Positions 20,762-31,495 of a DNA stretch of 61,194 nucleotides are shown here, one piece after another. The notes below the pieces were generated by a model that had not been told where the DNA came from, ran no database searches, and worked only from the letters and a program-made list of their open reading frames with translations. The stretch's first letter is position 1; each line of letters begins with the position of its first letter. This DNA is from Mycolicibacterium porcinum (GTDB lineage: Bacteria > Actinomycetota > Actinomycetes > Mycobacteriales > Mycobacteriaceae). The translations under genes were made by a program, and so were the position numbers. The stretch is taken from NCBI GenBank assembly GCA_002086835.1, contig MVIG01000032.1:1-61194 (forward strand). The letters run 5' to 3'.

Positions 20762-22267
20762 ATGCGACGTACTTCGACGGGGGCGGTACTCGGCGCACTG
20801 GCGCTGATCGCGGGGCTGGCCGGCTGTGATGCAAAGACCGAACTACAGACCGACGGGCAGCAGTCCCGGGAGTCCTCGCCGGCGGCGGTGCAGTTCGCCG
20901 AGGAGTTACGTGAGCGGGTTTCCGATGACGCGATGATGGAGCATCTGAGCAAGCTCCAGGACATCGCCAACGCCAACAACGGCAACCGGGCGCTGGGCAG
21001 CCCGGGGTATGACGCGAGTGTCGACTACGTGGCCGGCGCGCTGCGCGATAAGGGATTTGACGTGCAGACCCCGGAGTTCGAGGTGAAGCTGCCGTTCGCC
21101 GAGGACCCGCAGGTCACCGTCGGCGGGCAGGCCGTCACCGCCAAGCCGCTGGAGTTCACCATCGGCACCGCCCAGGAAGGGCTGTCCGCGCCGCTGGTCC
21201 CGGCCAAGGTCGAGGACACCCCGGGGTGTCAGGCCGCCGACTACGACGGACTCCCGGTGGCCGGCGCGGTCGTGCTGGTCGACCGCGGTTCGTGCCCGTT
21301 CGCGGACAAGCAGGCCGTGGCCGCCGAACGCGGGGCCGTCGCGATGATCGTCGTCAACACCAACAACGACGAGAAGATGGGCGGCACCCTGGGCCGCGAC
21401 ACCGACGTCAAGATTCCGGTGGTCAGCGTGACCAAGGACGAGGGCACCAGGCTGCGCAACGCGCCCGGGCCCACCACGCTCAAACTGGTCGCCGGGGTGC
21501 GCACCGAGCGCACCCGCAACGTCGTCGCCCAGACCAAGACGGGCTCGACCTCGGACGTGGTGATGGTCGGGGCCCATCTCGACAGCGTTCCGGAAGGCCC
21601 CGGCATCAACGACAACGGTTCCGGGGTGGCTGCGGTGCTGGAAACCGCGTTGCAGCTGGGAGATTCACCGCAGGTGGCCAACGCGGTGCGGTTCGGGTTC
21701 TGGGGAGCCGAGGAGGAAGGTTTGCTGGGTTCGACAAACTACGTCGAATCCCTGGACACCGAAGCGCTCAAGGACATTGCCATGTACCTGAACTTCGACA
21801 TGCTCGGCTCGCCCAACGCGGGCTACTTCACCTACGACGGTGACCAGTCCGCGCCGCTGGACGAACGGGGCCGTCCCCGGGTCCCCGAAGGCTCGGCGGG
21901 AATCGAGCGCACTCTGGCCGCTTATCTGGAAGATGCCGGAAAGACGCCGCGCGACACCAGCTTTGACGGCCGCTCGGACTACGACGGGTTCACCATGGCA
22001 GGTATTCCGGCTGGTGGCCTGTTCTCCGGCGCCGAGGACAAGATGAGCGCCGAGGAGGCCAAACTGTGGGCCGGTGAGGCGGATCAGCCGTTCGACCCGA
22101 ACTATCACAAGAACACCGATACCCTTGACCACGTGAACCGGGACGCGTTGCAGATACATGGTGAGGGAGTCGCATTTGCTGTCGGGGTGTACGCCCAAGA
22201 TCAGCGGGGCCGCAACGGTTTACCGGTTCGCTTAGACCGCACGCGCCACCAGATCACCGCGCAGTGA
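20762..22267 (+). CDS. lpqL: Lipoprotein aminopeptidase LpqL (M28 family with PA domain)
   Basis: A 501-residue exported zinc aminopeptidase. The signal peptide ends in lipobox LAGC (cysteine at about 22). A PA (protease-associated) domain lies at about 150-250 (VLVDRGSCPFADKQ). The M28 metal ligands are all visible: the histidine in VGAHLDSV, the aspartate in [10 protein letters not shown], the glutamate pair in GAEEEGLLGS, the aspartate in NFDMLGSPNAG, and the histidine in YHKNTDTLDH. M. tuberculosis LpqL (Rv0418) is of equal length and also follows thiG. Its final bases overlap a paralogue (GTGA). Confidence 0.93.
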   Translation: MRRTSTGAVLGALALIAGLAGCDAKTELQTDGQQSRESSPAAVQFAEELRERVSDDAMMEHLSKLQDIANANNGNRALGSPGYDASVDYVAGALRDKGFDVQTPEFEVKLPFAEDPQVTVGGQAVTAKPLEFTIGTAQEGLSAPLVPAKVEDTPGCQAADYDGLPVAGAVVLVDRGSCPFADKQAVAAERGAVAMIVVNTNNDEKMGGTLGRDTDVKIPVVSVTKDEGTRLRNAPGPTTLKLVAGVRTERTRNVVAQTKTGSTSDVVMVGAHLDSVPEGPGINDNGSGVAAVLETALQLGDSPQVANAVRFGFWGAEEEGLLGSTNYVESLDTEALKDIAMYLNFDMLGSPNAGYFTYDGDQSAPLDERGRPRVPEGSAGIERTLAAYLEDAGKTPRDTSFDGRSDYDGFTMAGIPAGGLFSGAEDKMSAEEAKLWAGEADQPFDPNYHKNTDTLDHVNRDALQIHGEGVAFAVGVYAQDQRGRNGLPVRLDRTRHQITAQ

Positions 22268-23700
22268 CGGCGCGTCGACTCGCTGCCGTATTGCTCGGAG
22301 TCGCGCTCGCGGGATGCTCGGCGCAGCCGTCGCCCAAGGCTGTCGATCCGAAGGAACTGGCGGACGGGATCACCGTCGACGCGATGTTCACGCACCTGCG
22401 CAAGCTCCAGGAGATCGCCGACAACCATGACGGGAACCGGGCGGTCGGAAGTCCCGGGTACGACGCCAGCGTCGACTATGTAGCAGAAGTGCTGCGGGAC
22501 AAGGGTTTCGATGTCCAGACCCCGGAGTTCGAGCGGATGGGCACGATGCGCGGAGGTAACCCCGCGCTGACGGTTTCCGGTACCACCTACCAGGTGGACC
22601 AGGCGTCGATGCTGGTGACGACGGCTCCCGGCGGGCTGAACGCCCCGACGTTGCGCCCGGGCAAGCCGTCCGGGTGCGCGGCCACCGACTACGGGTCGGT
22701 CGATATCTCCGGCGCCATCGCGGTCGTCGACGACACCGGGTGTTCGGTTGTCGCAAAACAGAACACCGCGCTGGCCAAGGGTGCGGTGGGCCTGCTGGTG
22801 GTCAACAACGGCAGGCAGCCGGCTCCGGGCGGTTTGTTCAACACCGGCTATTACCGCCAGCTCACTGTCCCGGTCGGCGTCATCGACGAGAACGCGGATG
22901 CCGCGCTGCGCCGCACCAGCGCGCCGGTTCGCCTGACCCTGGACGGCAAGGCCGAGATGGTCAAATCCCGCAACGTCACCGCGCAGACCAAGACCGGGTC
23001 GGCATCGGACGTCGTGCTCGTCGGCGCTCACCTCGACAGCATCGGTGGCGGTCCTGGCATCAATGACAACGGTTCCGGGGTGGCCGCCGTACTGGAAACC
23101 GCGGTGCAGCTGGGCAGTTCGCCGAAGATCGACAATGCGGTGCGGTTCGCGTTCTGGGGCGCCGAGGAAATGGGTTTGGACGGGTCGACGCAGTATGTGC
23201 AGGGTCTGCCGCTGGACCAGCTCGACGATCTCGCGCTGTATCTGAACTTCGACATGGTCGGCTCGCCCAATGCCGGGTTCTTCACCTATGACGGTGACCA
23301 GTCCGGCCAGGCCACCGACCCCAAGCACATGCCCGAGGGGTCGGCCGGGATCGAAAGGACCATGGCCGGTTACCTCAACCTGGCCGGGGCGCGGCCCGCG
23401 GACCTGCCGATCAGTGCGAACACCGATTATCACCCGTTCTTGCAGGCCGGAGTGCCGATCGGCGGCGCCACCACGGGGTCGTCGCAGCGCAAGACCGAGG
23501 TGCAGGCCCGGTTGTGGGGCGGGCGGGCAAAGGTGGCCTTCGATCCGAACTATCACACCGGGCGCGACACGATCGACAACGTCGACCCGCGGGCGCTCGG
23601 GATCATGGGGTCTGCGATCGCCTTCACTGTCGGCACGTACGCCGATTCGATCGAGGGGCCCAACGGTGTGCCGGCCCGGGACAAGCGCCACCGCGGTTGA
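22264..23700 (+). CDS. Second M28 lipoprotein aminopeptidase (LpqL paralogue)
   Basis: A 478-residue paralogue arranged head to tail after lpqL. Lipobox LAGC gives an acylated cysteine at about 18. The PA domain is present but less cysteine-rich ([15 protein letters not shown]). All M28 ligands are kept: [46 protein letters not shown]. Long stretches match LpqL almost word for word ([20 protein letters not shown]), so it arose by tandem duplication and has diverged mainly in the N-terminal and PA regions. GTG 22264 overlaps the lpqL stop. Confidence 0.92.
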   Translation: MTARRLAAVLLGVALAGCSAQPSPKAVDPKELADGITVDAMFTHLRKLQEIADNHDGNRAVGSPGYDASVDYVAEVLRDKGFDVQTPEFERMGTMRGGNPALTVSGTTYQVDQASMLVTTAPGGLNAPTLRPGKPSGCAATDYGSVDISGAIAVVDDTGCSVVAKQNTALAKGAVGLLVVNNGRQPAPGGLFNTGYYRQLTVPVGVIDENADAALRRTSAPVRLTLDGKAEMVKSRNVTAQTKTGSASDVVLVGAHLDSIGGGPGINDNGSGVAAVLETAVQLGSSPKIDNAVRFAFWGAEEMGLDGSTQYVQGLPLDQLDDLALYLNFDMVGSPNAGFFTYDGDQSGQATDPKHMPEGSAGIERTMAGYLNLAGARPADLPISANTDYHPFLQAGVPIGGATTGSSQRKTEVQARLWGGRAKVAFDPNYHTGRDTIDNVDPRALGIMGSAIAFTVGTYADSIEGPNGVPARDKRHRG

Positions 23701-23731
23701 ACCATCGAGGGTAGGGCCCCGTAGTACGGGT

Positions 23732-24820
23732 ATGGGAATTAACGTCGCCAGAATGCCCAGCCACAGCACGATTGCCGGCGTCCACGCGGTGTTGCCTCCA
23801 CATCGATATACCCAGGACGAGGTCACCGGCGCCCTGCTGGACCTGCCGGGATACGCCGAGGCCGAAGACGTGGTGCGGGCCCTGCACAAGAGTGCGAAAG
23901 TGAACAGCAGGTATCTGGTCCTTCCGCTCGAGCAGTACGCGGGCCTCGACGATTTCGGTGAGAGCAACCGCCTGTTCATCGAGCATGCAACCGAACTGGG
24001 CTGTGCCGCCCTGTCCGGGGCCCTGGACGAGGCGGGGCTGCGTCCCGAGGACGTCGATCTGATCGTCACGACCACCGTCACCGGTGCCGCGGTCCCGTCG
24101 CTGGACGCCCGCATCGCCGGACGCCTGGGCCTGCGGCCCGACGTACGCCGCATCCCGATCTTCGGGCTGGGTTGTGTGGCCGGGGCCGCAGGCATCGCCC
24201 GGCTGAACGACTATCTGCGGGGCGCGCCCGACAAGGTAGCGGTCCTGGTGTCGGTCGAACTGTGTTCGCTGACCCGCAAACACAATCCCGCGATGCCGAC
24301 ACTGGTGGCCGGTGCGCTGTTCGGCGACGGCGCCGCCGCCGTGGTGGCGGTCGGCGAACAACGTGCCCGGCTGCTGAACCCGACCGGGCCCGACGTGCTC
24401 GACTCGCGCAGCCATCTCTACCCGGACTCGTTGCACGCCATGGGCTGGGACATCGGCTCCGACGGATTCGAGATCGTGCTGAGCGCCGAAGTCCCCGGCT
24501 TCGTGGGTCGCTACCTCGGCGATGACGTCGCCGGGTTCCTCGGCGACCACGGCCTTTCCGTCGATGACGTATCCGCCTGGGTGAGCCATCCGGGTGGCCC
24601 GAAGGTGATCGAGGCGATCATCGAAACCCTTGGATTACCTGAGGATGCACTGGATCTGACCTGGCAGTCGCTGGCTGATGTCGGCAACCTGTCGTCATCC
24701 TCGGTGCTGCACGTGCTGCGCGAAACCATCTGCAAGCGGCCGGAATCGAACACACCCGGGGTGATGATGGCCATGGGCCCAGGCTTCTGCTCCGAACTCG
24801 TCCTGCTGCGTTGGCGCTGA
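23732..24820 (+). CDS. Type III polyketide synthase (chalcone-synthase-like)
   Basis: About 362 residues. It condenses a long-chain acyl-CoA with malonyl-CoA, probably giving an alkylresorcinol or alkylpyrone. The Cys-His-Asn triad is visible: [10 protein letters not shown] (nucleophile, about 150), SHPGGPKVI (about 290) and [10 protein letters not shown] (about 323); the C-terminal [14 protein letters not shown] is the family GFGPG-type loop. It is followed, with overlapping starts, by a methyltransferase and an FAD oxidoreductase, the set of Streptomyces srsABC and of the M. smegmatis polyketide-quinone locus. ATG 23753 is an alternative start. Confidence 0.93.
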   Translation: MGINVARMPSHSTIAGVHAVLPPHRYTQDEVTGALLDLPGYAEAEDVVRALHKSAKVNSRYLVLPLEQYAGLDDFGESNRLFIEHATELGCAALSGALDEAGLRPEDVDLIVTTTVTGAAVPSLDARIAGRLGLRPDVRRIPIFGLGCVAGAAGIARLNDYLRGAPDKVAVLVSVELCSLTRKHNPAMPTLVAGALFGDGAAAVVAVGEQRARLLNPTGPDVLDSRSHLYPDSLHAMGWDIGSDGFEIVLSAEVPGFVGRYLGDDVAGFLGDHGLSVDDVSAWVSHPGGPKVIEAIIETLGLPEDALDLTWQSLADVGNLSSSSVLHVLRETICKRPESNTPGVMMAMGPGFCSELVLLRWR

Positions 24821-25329
24821 TGACGGCCAAGCGATTCACCGCGCTGATCGTCCTCGTCGCCGCCGAGCGGGTCCTCGAACTGGTGGTGTCCAAACGCAAC
24901 CTGCGCTGGAGCGCCGCCCGGGGCGGCAAGGAATTCGGGGCCGGACACTATCCGGTGATGGTGGCGTTGCACAGCGCGCTGCTGGTGGGCTCGGTGCTGG
25001 AGGCGCGCCGGCGCAGACCGTCGCCGATCCTCGGCCGGATCATGGTGGCCGTCGTGCTCGCCGCCCAGGCGCTGCGCTGGTGGTGCATCACCACGCTGGG
25101 CAAGCAGTGGAACACCAGGGTCGTGGTGGTCCCCGGCGCCACGCGCGTGGTCGACGGGCCGTACCGGGTACTGCCGCATCCGAACTACGTCGCGGTGATC
25201 ACCGAGGGCGCCGCACTGCCGTTGGCCGGCGGCGCCTGGGTGACCGCCGTGCTGTTCAGCGTGGCCAACGCCGCGTTGTTGCGGACCCGGATCCGCGTGG
25301 AAAACGAAGCGCTGCAAGGCTTGACGTGA
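24820..25329 (+). CDS. Isoprenylcysteine carboxyl methyltransferase-like membrane methyltransferase
   Basis: A 169-residue protein with hydrophobic segments at about 5-20, 45-63, 68-90 and 125-150. The ICMT/PEMT-type SAM region is in the C-terminal half (VVDGPYRVLPHPNYVAVITEG, with the RHPxY-like core; ENEAL near the end). In the srsABC-type pathway such an enzyme O-methylates the alkylresorcinol. The ATG shares one base with the PKS stop (TGATG), and its own stop overlaps the next start, so the three gene products are coupled. Confidence 0.88.
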   Translation: MTAKRFTALIVLVAAERVLELVVSKRNLRWSAARGGKEFGAGHYPVMVALHSALLVGSVLEARRRRPSPILGRIMVAVVLAAQALRWWCITTLGKQWNTRVVVVPGATRVVDGPYRVLPHPNYVAVITEGAALPLAGGAWVTAVLFSVANAALLRTRIRVENEALQGLT

Positions 25330-26351
25330 TCGATCTGCTCGTCGCTGGGGGCGGCCCGGCCGGGCTGGCCACCGCGGTGCACGCGGCGCGTGCCGGGCTG
25401 GAGACCGTTGTGGTGGAACGAAGGCAGGGCCCGATCGACAAAGCCTGTGGTGAGGGGCTGATGCCGCACTCGGTGCGACAGCTGCAACGGCTGGGGGCGG
25501 AGCTGGACGGACGGGCGTACCGGCCTTTTTACGGCATCCGTTACCTGGACGGGCACCGTGCCGCCGAGGCCAGGTTCCGTGACGGGCCCGGCCGGGGGGT
25601 GCGCCGCACCGTGCTGCACGCTGCGCTGTCCGATGCGGCGTCCGCGGCCGGGGTCCGCGTGGTCCAGGGTGAGGTCGGCCCGGTGTCGCAGGACGCGACA
25701 TCGGTGAGCGCGGCCGGTTTTCGGGCCCGTTACCTGGCTGCCGCCGACGGTCTGCACTCGCCGATCCGCCGCTCGCTCGGTCTCAGTGGCGGCGAGGGCA
25801 GGCGACGCCGCTGGGGAATTCGGCGCCATGTCCGGATCGCTCCGTGGTCGGACTGTGTCGAGGTGTATTGGGGGCCGGACGCCGAGGCCTACGTAACGCC
25901 GGTAGGTGAGAACTGTGTCGGGGTGGCGATCCTGACCTCGGTGCGCGGCGGATTCGACGAGCACCTTGCCGCGTTCCCGATGCTGGCCGAGCGGATCAAC
26001 GGCCTTGAGCACGGCCATGACCGGGCTGCCGGACCGCTGCGGCAGAAGGTGCGCAACCGGAGTGCGGGCCGGGTGCTGCTGGTCGGTGACGCAGCCGGTT
26101 ACGTGGATGCGCTGACGGGGGAGGGGATGGGGCTGGCGTTCGGAGCGGCCGAACTTCTCGTCGGGTGTGTGCGCGCCGACCGGCCGGGCGACTACGACGG
26201 GCAGTGGCGTGCGATGACCCGTCGCTACCGGTTGCTCACCGCAGCCCTGTTGCACGGCAGCGGTTTCGGCCCGGTGCGGACCCGTATCACCCCGGCGTCG
26301 GCCGCGTTGCCGTCGGTGTTCTCCCGCGTGGTCAACGCTCTCGGCGAGTAG
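25326..26351 (+). CDS. FAD-dependent oxidoreductase (geranylgeranyl-reductase/aromatic-hydroxylase type)
   Basis: A 341-residue group A flavoprotein monooxygenase-like protein. The dinucleotide fold VAGGGPAGLATAVHAARAG opens it, VVVERR closes the first Rossmann unit, and GRVLLVGDAAGYVDALTGEG is the second FAD-contact motif (about 240-260). By analogy with SrsC it would hydroxylate a methylated alkylresorcinol toward an alkylquinone. GTG 25326 overlaps the methyltransferase stop. Its last 20 bp overlap the convergent NCS2 permease gene. Confidence 0.88.
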   Translation: MIDLLVAGGGPAGLATAVHAARAGLETVVVERRQGPIDKACGEGLMPHSVRQLQRLGAELDGRAYRPFYGIRYLDGHRAAEARFRDGPGRGVRRTVLHAALSDAASAAGVRVVQGEVGPVSQDATSVSAAGFRARYLAAADGLHSPIRRSLGLSGGEGRRRRWGIRRHVRIAPWSDCVEVYWGPDAEAYVTPVGENCVGVAILTSVRGGFDEHLAAFPMLAERINGLEHGHDRAAGPLRQKVRNRSAGRVLLVGDAAGYVDALTGEGMGLAFGAAELLVGCVRADRPGDYDGQWRAMTRRYRLLTAALLHGSGFGPVRTRITPASAALPSVFSRVVNALGE

Positions 26352-27606
26352 GTTGCGTCAGGTTCCCCAAATATTCCAGCAACCGCATACCGTGAAAGAC
26401 CAGCAGCGCGGCGATGGAGCCCAGCGCGATCCCGGTGAACGTCAGCGAACCGAGCTGCCACGTGAAGTCGGCGATCCCGATGATCAGCGGGATCGCCGCC
26501 GTCATCTGATTGACCGGCTTGGAGAAGTCCACGTGGTTGGTCAGCCAGATCCGCACACCCAGGATGCCGACCAGGCCGTAGAGCACGATGGTCGCTCCGC
26601 CCAGCACGCCCGGCGGGATGGCCGAGATCGCCGCTCCGACCTTGGGGCACAACGACAATGCGATCGCCACCGCGGCGGCGACCCAGTAGGCCGCGGTCGA
26701 GTAGACCCGGGTGGCCGCCATCACCCCGATGTTCTCCGCATAGGTGGTGGTGGCCGAACCGCCTCCGGCGCCGGCCAGCACGGTGGCCACCCCATCGGCC
26801 GCCAGGGCGCGGCCGATCATCGGGTCGAGGTCGGTGCCGGTCATCTGTCCCACCGACTTGACGTGCCCGATGTTCTCGGCGACCAGGGCGATCACCGCGG
26901 GCAGGAACAGCGGCAGCACAGCCAGATTGAACTCCGGGGTGTGGAACTCGGGGAGGCCCAGCCACGGTGCCGCCGCGATCGCCGCGGTGTCGACGTCACC
27001 GAGGACGAGTGCCAGCAGGTAGCCGATCAGCACCGCGCCGAAGATCGCCAGCCTGCCGATCAGGCCCTTGAAGAAGGCCAGGGTGGTGACCAACAGCACC
27101 AGGGTCACCAGACCGACCAGCGGCCCCTTCTCGAAGTTGGACTTGGCCGCCGGGGCGAGGTTGAAGCCGATCAGGGCGACGATCGCGCCGGTCACTATCG
27201 GCGGCAGTGCGACGTCGATCCAGTGGGTGCCGACCAGGTGGACCACGGCGCCGATCAGGATCAGCAGCACCCCGACGGCGATCAAACCGCCCAGCGCGCT
27301 TCCGGTTCCGTGCGAGGCCACCGCGGCGGTCACCGGCGCGATCACCGAGAAACTCGACCCAAGGTAACTCGGCAACCGGTTACCGGTGATGATCAGGAAC
27401 AGGATCGTGCCGACTCCGGAGAACAGCAGCGTGGTGGCGGGCGGAAAGCCGGTGAGCACCGGGACCAGGAACGTGGCGCCGAACATCGCCACCACGTGCT
27501 GGGCCCCGATGCCGATGGTGCTCGACCAATTGAGCCGTTCTCCGGGCGCGACGACGAAGTCGTCGTCGGTACGGGTCTCGACATACTTCCAACTGAGCAG
27601 GGTCAC
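26332..27606 (-). CDS. Uracil/xanthine permease (NCS2 family)
   Basis: A 424-residue nucleobase transporter with about fourteen membrane segments, starting after an N-terminal LNWSSTIGIGAQHVVAMFGAT typical of UraA-type proteins. The NCS2 motif region NIGHVKSVGQMTG (about 255) and the segment TTTYAENIGVMAATRV are present, as in uracil permeases. GTG 27606 is preferred because upstream codons run into the divergent SulP start region. Only 18 bp separate the two divergent starts. Its 3' end overlaps the FAD oxidoreductase by 20 bp. Confidence 0.88.
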   Translation of the reverse strand: MTLLSWKYVETRTDDDFVVAPGERLNWSSTIGIGAQHVVAMFGATFLVPVLTGFPPATTLLFSGVGTILFLIITGNRLPSYLGSSFSVIAPVTAAVASHGTGSALGGLIAVGVLLILIGAVVHLVGTHWIDVALPPIVTGAIVALIGFNLAPAAKSNFEKGPLVGLVTLVLLVTTLAFFKGLIGRLAIFGAVLIGYLLALVLGDVDTAAIAAAPWLGLPEFHTPEFNLAVLPLFLPAVIALVAENIGHVKSVGQMTGTDLDPMIGRALAADGVATVLAGAGGGSATTTYAENIGVMAATRVYSTAAYWVAAAVAIALSLCPKVGAAISAIPPGVLGGATIVLYGLVGILGVRIWLTNHVDFSKPVNQMTAAIPLIIGIADFTWQLGSLTFTGIALGSIAALLVFHGMRLLEYLGNLTQPTRRER

Positions 27607-27624
27607 GAGTGTTGACTGAACACC

Positions 27625-29307
27625 ATGAGCGTTGGTCGCGCACCCCAAACGTGGGTCCCCGGGCTGGGACAGTTCACCGGCTATCAGCGGTCCTGGCTAC
27701 GCGGCGATGTCCTGGCCGGCGTGACGGTCGCCGCGTACCTGGTGCCGCAGGTGATGGCGTACGCGACGGTGGCCGGCCTGCCGCCGGTCGCGGGTTTGTG
27801 GGCCGCGCTGGTCCCGATGGCCGTCTATGCGCTGCTGGGGTCGTCGCGGCAACTGTCGGTCGGCCCCGAATCCACCACCGCCCTCATGACGGCCACGGCG
27901 TTGGCCCCGCTGGCCATCGGCGACCTGACCCGATACGCCGCGATGGCGGCGGTGCTGGCCCTGCTGGTGGGGGCGATCTGCCTGGTGGCCGGGCTGTCTG
28001 GGCTGGGCTTCCTGGCCGACCTGCTGTCGCGCCCGGTCCTGATCGGCTACATGACCGGCGTGGCCGTCATCATGATCAGCGGTCAGCTCGGCAAGGTCAC
28101 CGGCGTCGACGTCACCGGTGACGAGTTCATCGACCAGATCCGCTCATTCGTCTCCGATATCGGATCGGTGCACGTACCGACACTGGCATTGTCGGTCACA
28201 GTGCTGGCACTGCTGCTGGTGCTGTACCGGCTCTCCCCGCGGTTCCCCGGCCCTCTGGTCGCAGTGCTGGCAGCGACGGCGGTGGTGTGGCTGTTCTCCT
28301 TGGACGACAAGGGCATTCGGGTGGTCGGTGGCATCCCGGCCGGGTTGCCGAAACCCGCCCTTCCACCGGTGTCGATGACGGAGCTGGTGGGGTTGGTGAT
28401 CCCGGCGGTCGGTATCGCGGTTGTCGCGTTCTCCGACAACGCCCTGACGGCGCGCACCTTCGCGGCGCGCAAGGGCGAGAGCATCGACGCGAACGCCGAA
28501 CTGCGGGCGCTGGGGATGTGCAACCTGACAACCGGTGTCACACAGGGCTTTCCGGTCAGCTCGAGCGGTAGCCGCACCGCGCTGGGCGACACCGTGGGTA
28601 GCCGTACACAGCTGTACTCGTTGGTCATGCTGGCGACGGTGCTGTTGGTGATGCTGGCCGGACGCGATCTGCTGGAACATTTCCCCATGGCCGCGCTGGG
28701 TGCCCTCGTGGTCTACGCGGCGCTGCGGCTGATCGACGTGGCGGAGTTCCGCCGGCTGGCCCGCTTTCGGCGCAGCGAGCTGATCCTGGCGGTGGCCACC
28801 ACGGTCGCCGTGCTGGGCTTCGGAGTGCTCTATGGCGTGCTGGTGGCGATCGCCCTCTCTCTGATGGACGCGCTGCGGCGGATCGCCCGCCCGCACGACA
28901 GCGTGCTCGGCTATGTCCCTGGGATCGCCGGCATGCACGACGTCGATGACTATCCGGACGCGGAGCTGGTCCCGGGGCTGGTCGTCTACCGCTACGACGC
29001 CCCGCTGTTCTTCGCCAACGCCGAGGATTTCCGGGAGCGCGCGCTGGCGGCAGTCGAGGAGGCCGACTATCCGGTCGAGTGGTTCGTGCTCAACGCCGAG
29101 GCCCAGGTAGATCCGGATCTCACCGCGGTCGACGCCATGGAGCAGTTGCGTCGAGAACTGACCGCGCGGGGCATCGTGTTCGCGATGGCGCGGGTCAAAT
29201 CCGACTTGCGGGACGACCTGGTGGCAGCGGGTTTCGTCGACCGCGTCGGCACCGACCGGATCTTCCCCACCCTGCCGACGGCGGTCGAGGCGTTCCGAAA
29301 CCGCTAG
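27625..29307 (+). CDS. SulP-family anion transporter with STAS domain
   Basis: A 560-residue transporter. The SulP membrane domain (about 20-420) shows the signature [23 protein letters not shown] near the start and [20 protein letters not shown] in the second repeat. A C-terminal STAS domain (about 440-555; [18 protein letters not shown]) follows. Family substrates include sulfate, bicarbonate and dicarboxylates; there is no carbonic anhydrase or sulfur gene beside it to decide. It converges with the rpiB-like gene, whose stop overlaps its last bases. Confidence 0.9.
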   Translation: MSVGRAPQTWVPGLGQFTGYQRSWLRGDVLAGVTVAAYLVPQVMAYATVAGLPPVAGLWAALVPMAVYALLGSSRQLSVGPESTTALMTATALAPLAIGDLTRYAAMAAVLALLVGAICLVAGLSGLGFLADLLSRPVLIGYMTGVAVIMISGQLGKVTGVDVTGDEFIDQIRSFVSDIGSVHVPTLALSVTVLALLLVLYRLSPRFPGPLVAVLAATAVVWLFSLDDKGIRVVGGIPAGLPKPALPPVSMTELVGLVIPAVGIAVVAFSDNALTARTFAARKGESIDANAELRALGMCNLTTGVTQGFPVSSSGSRTALGDTVGSRTQLYSLVMLATVLLVMLAGRDLLEHFPMAALGALVVYAALRLIDVAEFRRLARFRRSELILAVATTVAVLGFGVLYGVLVAIALSLMDALRRIARPHDSVLGYVPGIAGMHDVDDYPDAELVPGLVVYRYDAPLFFANAEDFRERALAAVEEADYPVEWFVLNAEAQVDPDLTAVDAMEQLRRELTARGIVFAMARVKSDLRDDLVAAGFVDRVGTDRIFPTLPTAVEAFRNR

Positions 29308-29765
29308 GCATCCTGCGGCTCGTAGCCACAGATCGCGGCCACTTTGTCCGCGGAGGCCGAAGCCGGATCGAACGTGTAGCCCAGCCATTCCCGGGCCAGC
29401 CGACGGGCCAACTCGAGTCCGATGACCCGCTGACCGAAGCACAGCACCTGGGCGTCGTTGGACAGGATGGCTCGTTCCACCGAGAAGCTGTCGTGTGCGG
29501 TGACGGCACGGATGCCGGGCACCTTGTTGGCGCTGATGGCCACTCCGAGTCCGGTGCCGCACACCAGGAGTGCCCGATCGGCCTTCCCCTCGGCGACCAT
29601 GCGGGCCGCGGCGACGGCGACGTGCGGATAGGCGGTGTGCTCGTCGGCACGGACTCCCACGTCGACGACGGACTCGACCCGCTTGTCGGCCTCCAGGTCG
29701 GCGCGCAGGGCATCCTTGTACAGCAGTCCGGCGTCGTCACTTCCGACGACGATGCGCAACGTCAT
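29304..29765 (-). CDS. RpiB/LacAB-family sugar-phosphate isomerase
   Basis: A 153-residue aldose-ketose phosphate isomerase. The family core [19 protein letters not shown] (N-terminus), [21 protein letters not shown] (about 67-87; active-site cysteine and the oxyanion loop) and [22 protein letters not shown] are intact. With a DhaK-type kinase upstream it resembles DerI-type tetrulose-phosphate isomerases rather than the general ribose-5-phosphate isomerase, but this is context inference. ATG overlaps the kinase stop (ATGA). Last gene of the minus-strand sugar operon. Confidence 0.85.
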   Translation of the reverse strand: MTLRIVVGSDDAGLLYKDALRADLEADKRVESVVDVGVRADEHTAYPHVAVAAARMVAEGKADRALLVCGTGLGVAISANKVPGIRAVTAHDSFSVERAILSNDAQVLCFGQRVIGLELARRLAREWLGYTFDPASASADKVAAICGYEPQDA

Positions 29766-31483
29766 TTCGTGTGCTCCTCGATCAGGTCGGCGACGGTGTG
29801 GATGCACATCGCCAGGGATATCGCTCCGGCGTCGGGGGTTCCGATGCTGCGTTCGGCCAGCGGACGTGCCCGGCCCACGCGGGGCCGAAGCTCGGCGGTA
29901 TCCGCGGCGGCCTTCTCGGCGACTTCGGTGGCTGTCAACCAGGCTGTACGCCAATCAGTTCCGCTCTCGACGGCGGATGACAGCGCCGACACGAAGGGTG
30001 CCAACGCGTCGAGCATGGTCTTGTCGCCGGGCTGGGCTCCGCCGAGCGACGTCAACGCGTCGTGGCCGGCCCGGAGCGCGGCGGTCACCTCCCGGTCGCC
30101 GGGGGTACCGAGATTGCCGAGCCGGCGACCGGCCGCGGCCAGTGCGGCACCCCACAGCACGCCTGAGGTTCCACCCGCTTTGGCGGCCCACGCGTCGCCG
30201 GCCGCGGTCAGCACCGTCTCGGTGCCGCCGCCCTGGGCGAGCGCTGAAGCGGCCGCAGTATCGGCGGCCCGCGTGCCCTTGACCATGCCGCGGCCGTGGT
30301 CGCCGTCACCGGCTACCGCGTCGATGCGGCCGAGTTCGGCTTCCGCCGCGATCATTTGCGCGGCAATGGCCGAAATGCCCTTGGCGACAAGGTGGGCCGC
30401 TGTCTTCCCGTCGGCATCGGCCTGGCCGATCTGTGTGGCGGCGGCCGGAGCCGCCACCACAGCGCGAGCCTTCGCCTCGGTCGTGGTGATCCGGCCCTTG
30501 CGGTAGGCCGGGGTGTCGGCGGGCGAGGTCCACAACCGCTCGAGTTCGTCGTCGAGCCACATCACGGTCAGTGAGCAGCCGGCCATGTCCAGGCTGGTGA
30601 CGAGTTCACCGACCTCGGGCTGCACCACGGTGTAGCCGGCCTCAGTCAGCAGGGCCGCAACGGTTTTCCACACGACGAACAGTTCTTCGTACTTGGTACG
30701 GCCGAGTCCGTTGAGGATCACCGCGATCCGGTCGCCGGTACCGGCGGGCTTCTCGGCGAGCACTCCGGTCACGAGAAGCTCGGCAAGTTCGGCCGCTGTC
30801 GGCATCATGTGGCTGGATACTCCCGGCTCACCGTGGATACCCAGGCCGAGGTCCATGGTGCCTGCGTCGACGGTGAACAGCGGCCGGTCCGCTCCGGGCA
30901 TGGTGCAGCCGTCGAAGGCCACGCCCAGCGTGCGGGTGCGGTCGTTGGACTTGCGCGCCACGGACTCGACGCCTGCGATGTCCCGGCCTTCCTCGGCCGC
31001 CGCGCTGGCACAACGGAATACGGTGAAGTCACCGGCAATGCCGCGTCGCTTCGCGATGTCGTCCGCCGATGCGCTGGCGATGTCGTCGGTCACCGCGAGA
31101 TAGCGCGCGTCGATGCCCTCGGACTGCAACTGCGCCACGGCCAGGCCGAAGTTCATCACGTCACCCGCGTAATTGCCCGTGATCAGCAGGACGCCGGCAT
31201 CCCCGTGCGCGGCTCGCGCGACAGAGGCGGCTTCCTGCGTCGACGGTGAGGTGAAGATATTGCCGACAACCGCTCCGTCGGCGAACCCGGGGCCGACCAC
31301 ACCGCAGAATGCCGGGTAGTGTCCCGAGCCGCCGCCGACAACCACAGCGACCTTCCCCGAAGGGGTCTCGGCGGCGCGCACCACACCGCCGGGCACCCCG
31401 GTGACGTACTGCGCGTTCGCATCGAGGAATCCGGCGAGCATGTCTTCGGTGAAGGTGGCCGGATCGTTGAACAAACGTGTCAT
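29762..31483 (-). CDS. Dihydroxyacetone/tetrulose kinase, DhaK-DhaL fusion
   Basis: A 573-residue single-chain ATP-dependent ketose kinase. The DhaK domain (about 1-330) has [12 protein letters not shown] and the substrate-binding histidine in [10 protein letters not shown] (about 216). A linker follows, then the DhaL ATP-binding domain (about 355-570) with the magnesium-binding [10 protein letters not shown] and [12 protein letters not shown]. Family members phosphorylate dihydroxyacetone or D/L-erythrulose. Its companions here (SDR, TIM-barrel isomerase, RpiB, transketolase) favour a tetrulose or pentulose over simple dihydroxyacetone, as inference. The upstream SDR ends 12 bp before its start. 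Confidence 0.92.
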   Translation of the reverse strand: MTRLFNDPATFTEDMLAGFLDANAQYVTGVPGGVVRAAETPSGKVAVVVGGGSGHYPAFCGVVGPGFADGAVVGNIFTSPSTQEAASVARAAHGDAGVLLITGNYAGDVMNFGLAVAQLQSEGIDARYLAVTDDIASASADDIAKRRGIAGDFTVFRCASAAAEEGRDIAGVESVARKSNDRTRTLGVAFDGCTMPGADRPLFTVDAGTMDLGLGIHGEPGVSSHMMPTAAELAELLVTGVLAEKPAGTGDRIAVILNGLGRTKYEELFVVWKTVAALLTEAGYTVVQPEVGELVTSLDMAGCSLTVMWLDDELERLWTSPADTPAYRKGRITTTEAKARAVVAAPAAATQIGQADADGKTAAHLVAKGISAIAAQMIAAEAELGRIDAVAGDGDHGRGMVKGTRAADTAAASALAQGGGTETVLTAAGDAWAAKAGGTSGVLWGAALAAAGRRLGNLGTPGDREVTAALRAGHDALTSLGGAQPGDKTMLDALAPFVSALSSAVESGTDWRTAWLTATEVAEKAAADTAELRPRVGRARPLAERSIGTPDAGAISLAMCIHTVADLIEEHTK

Positions 31484-31495
31484 GGCGGCGTCCCG

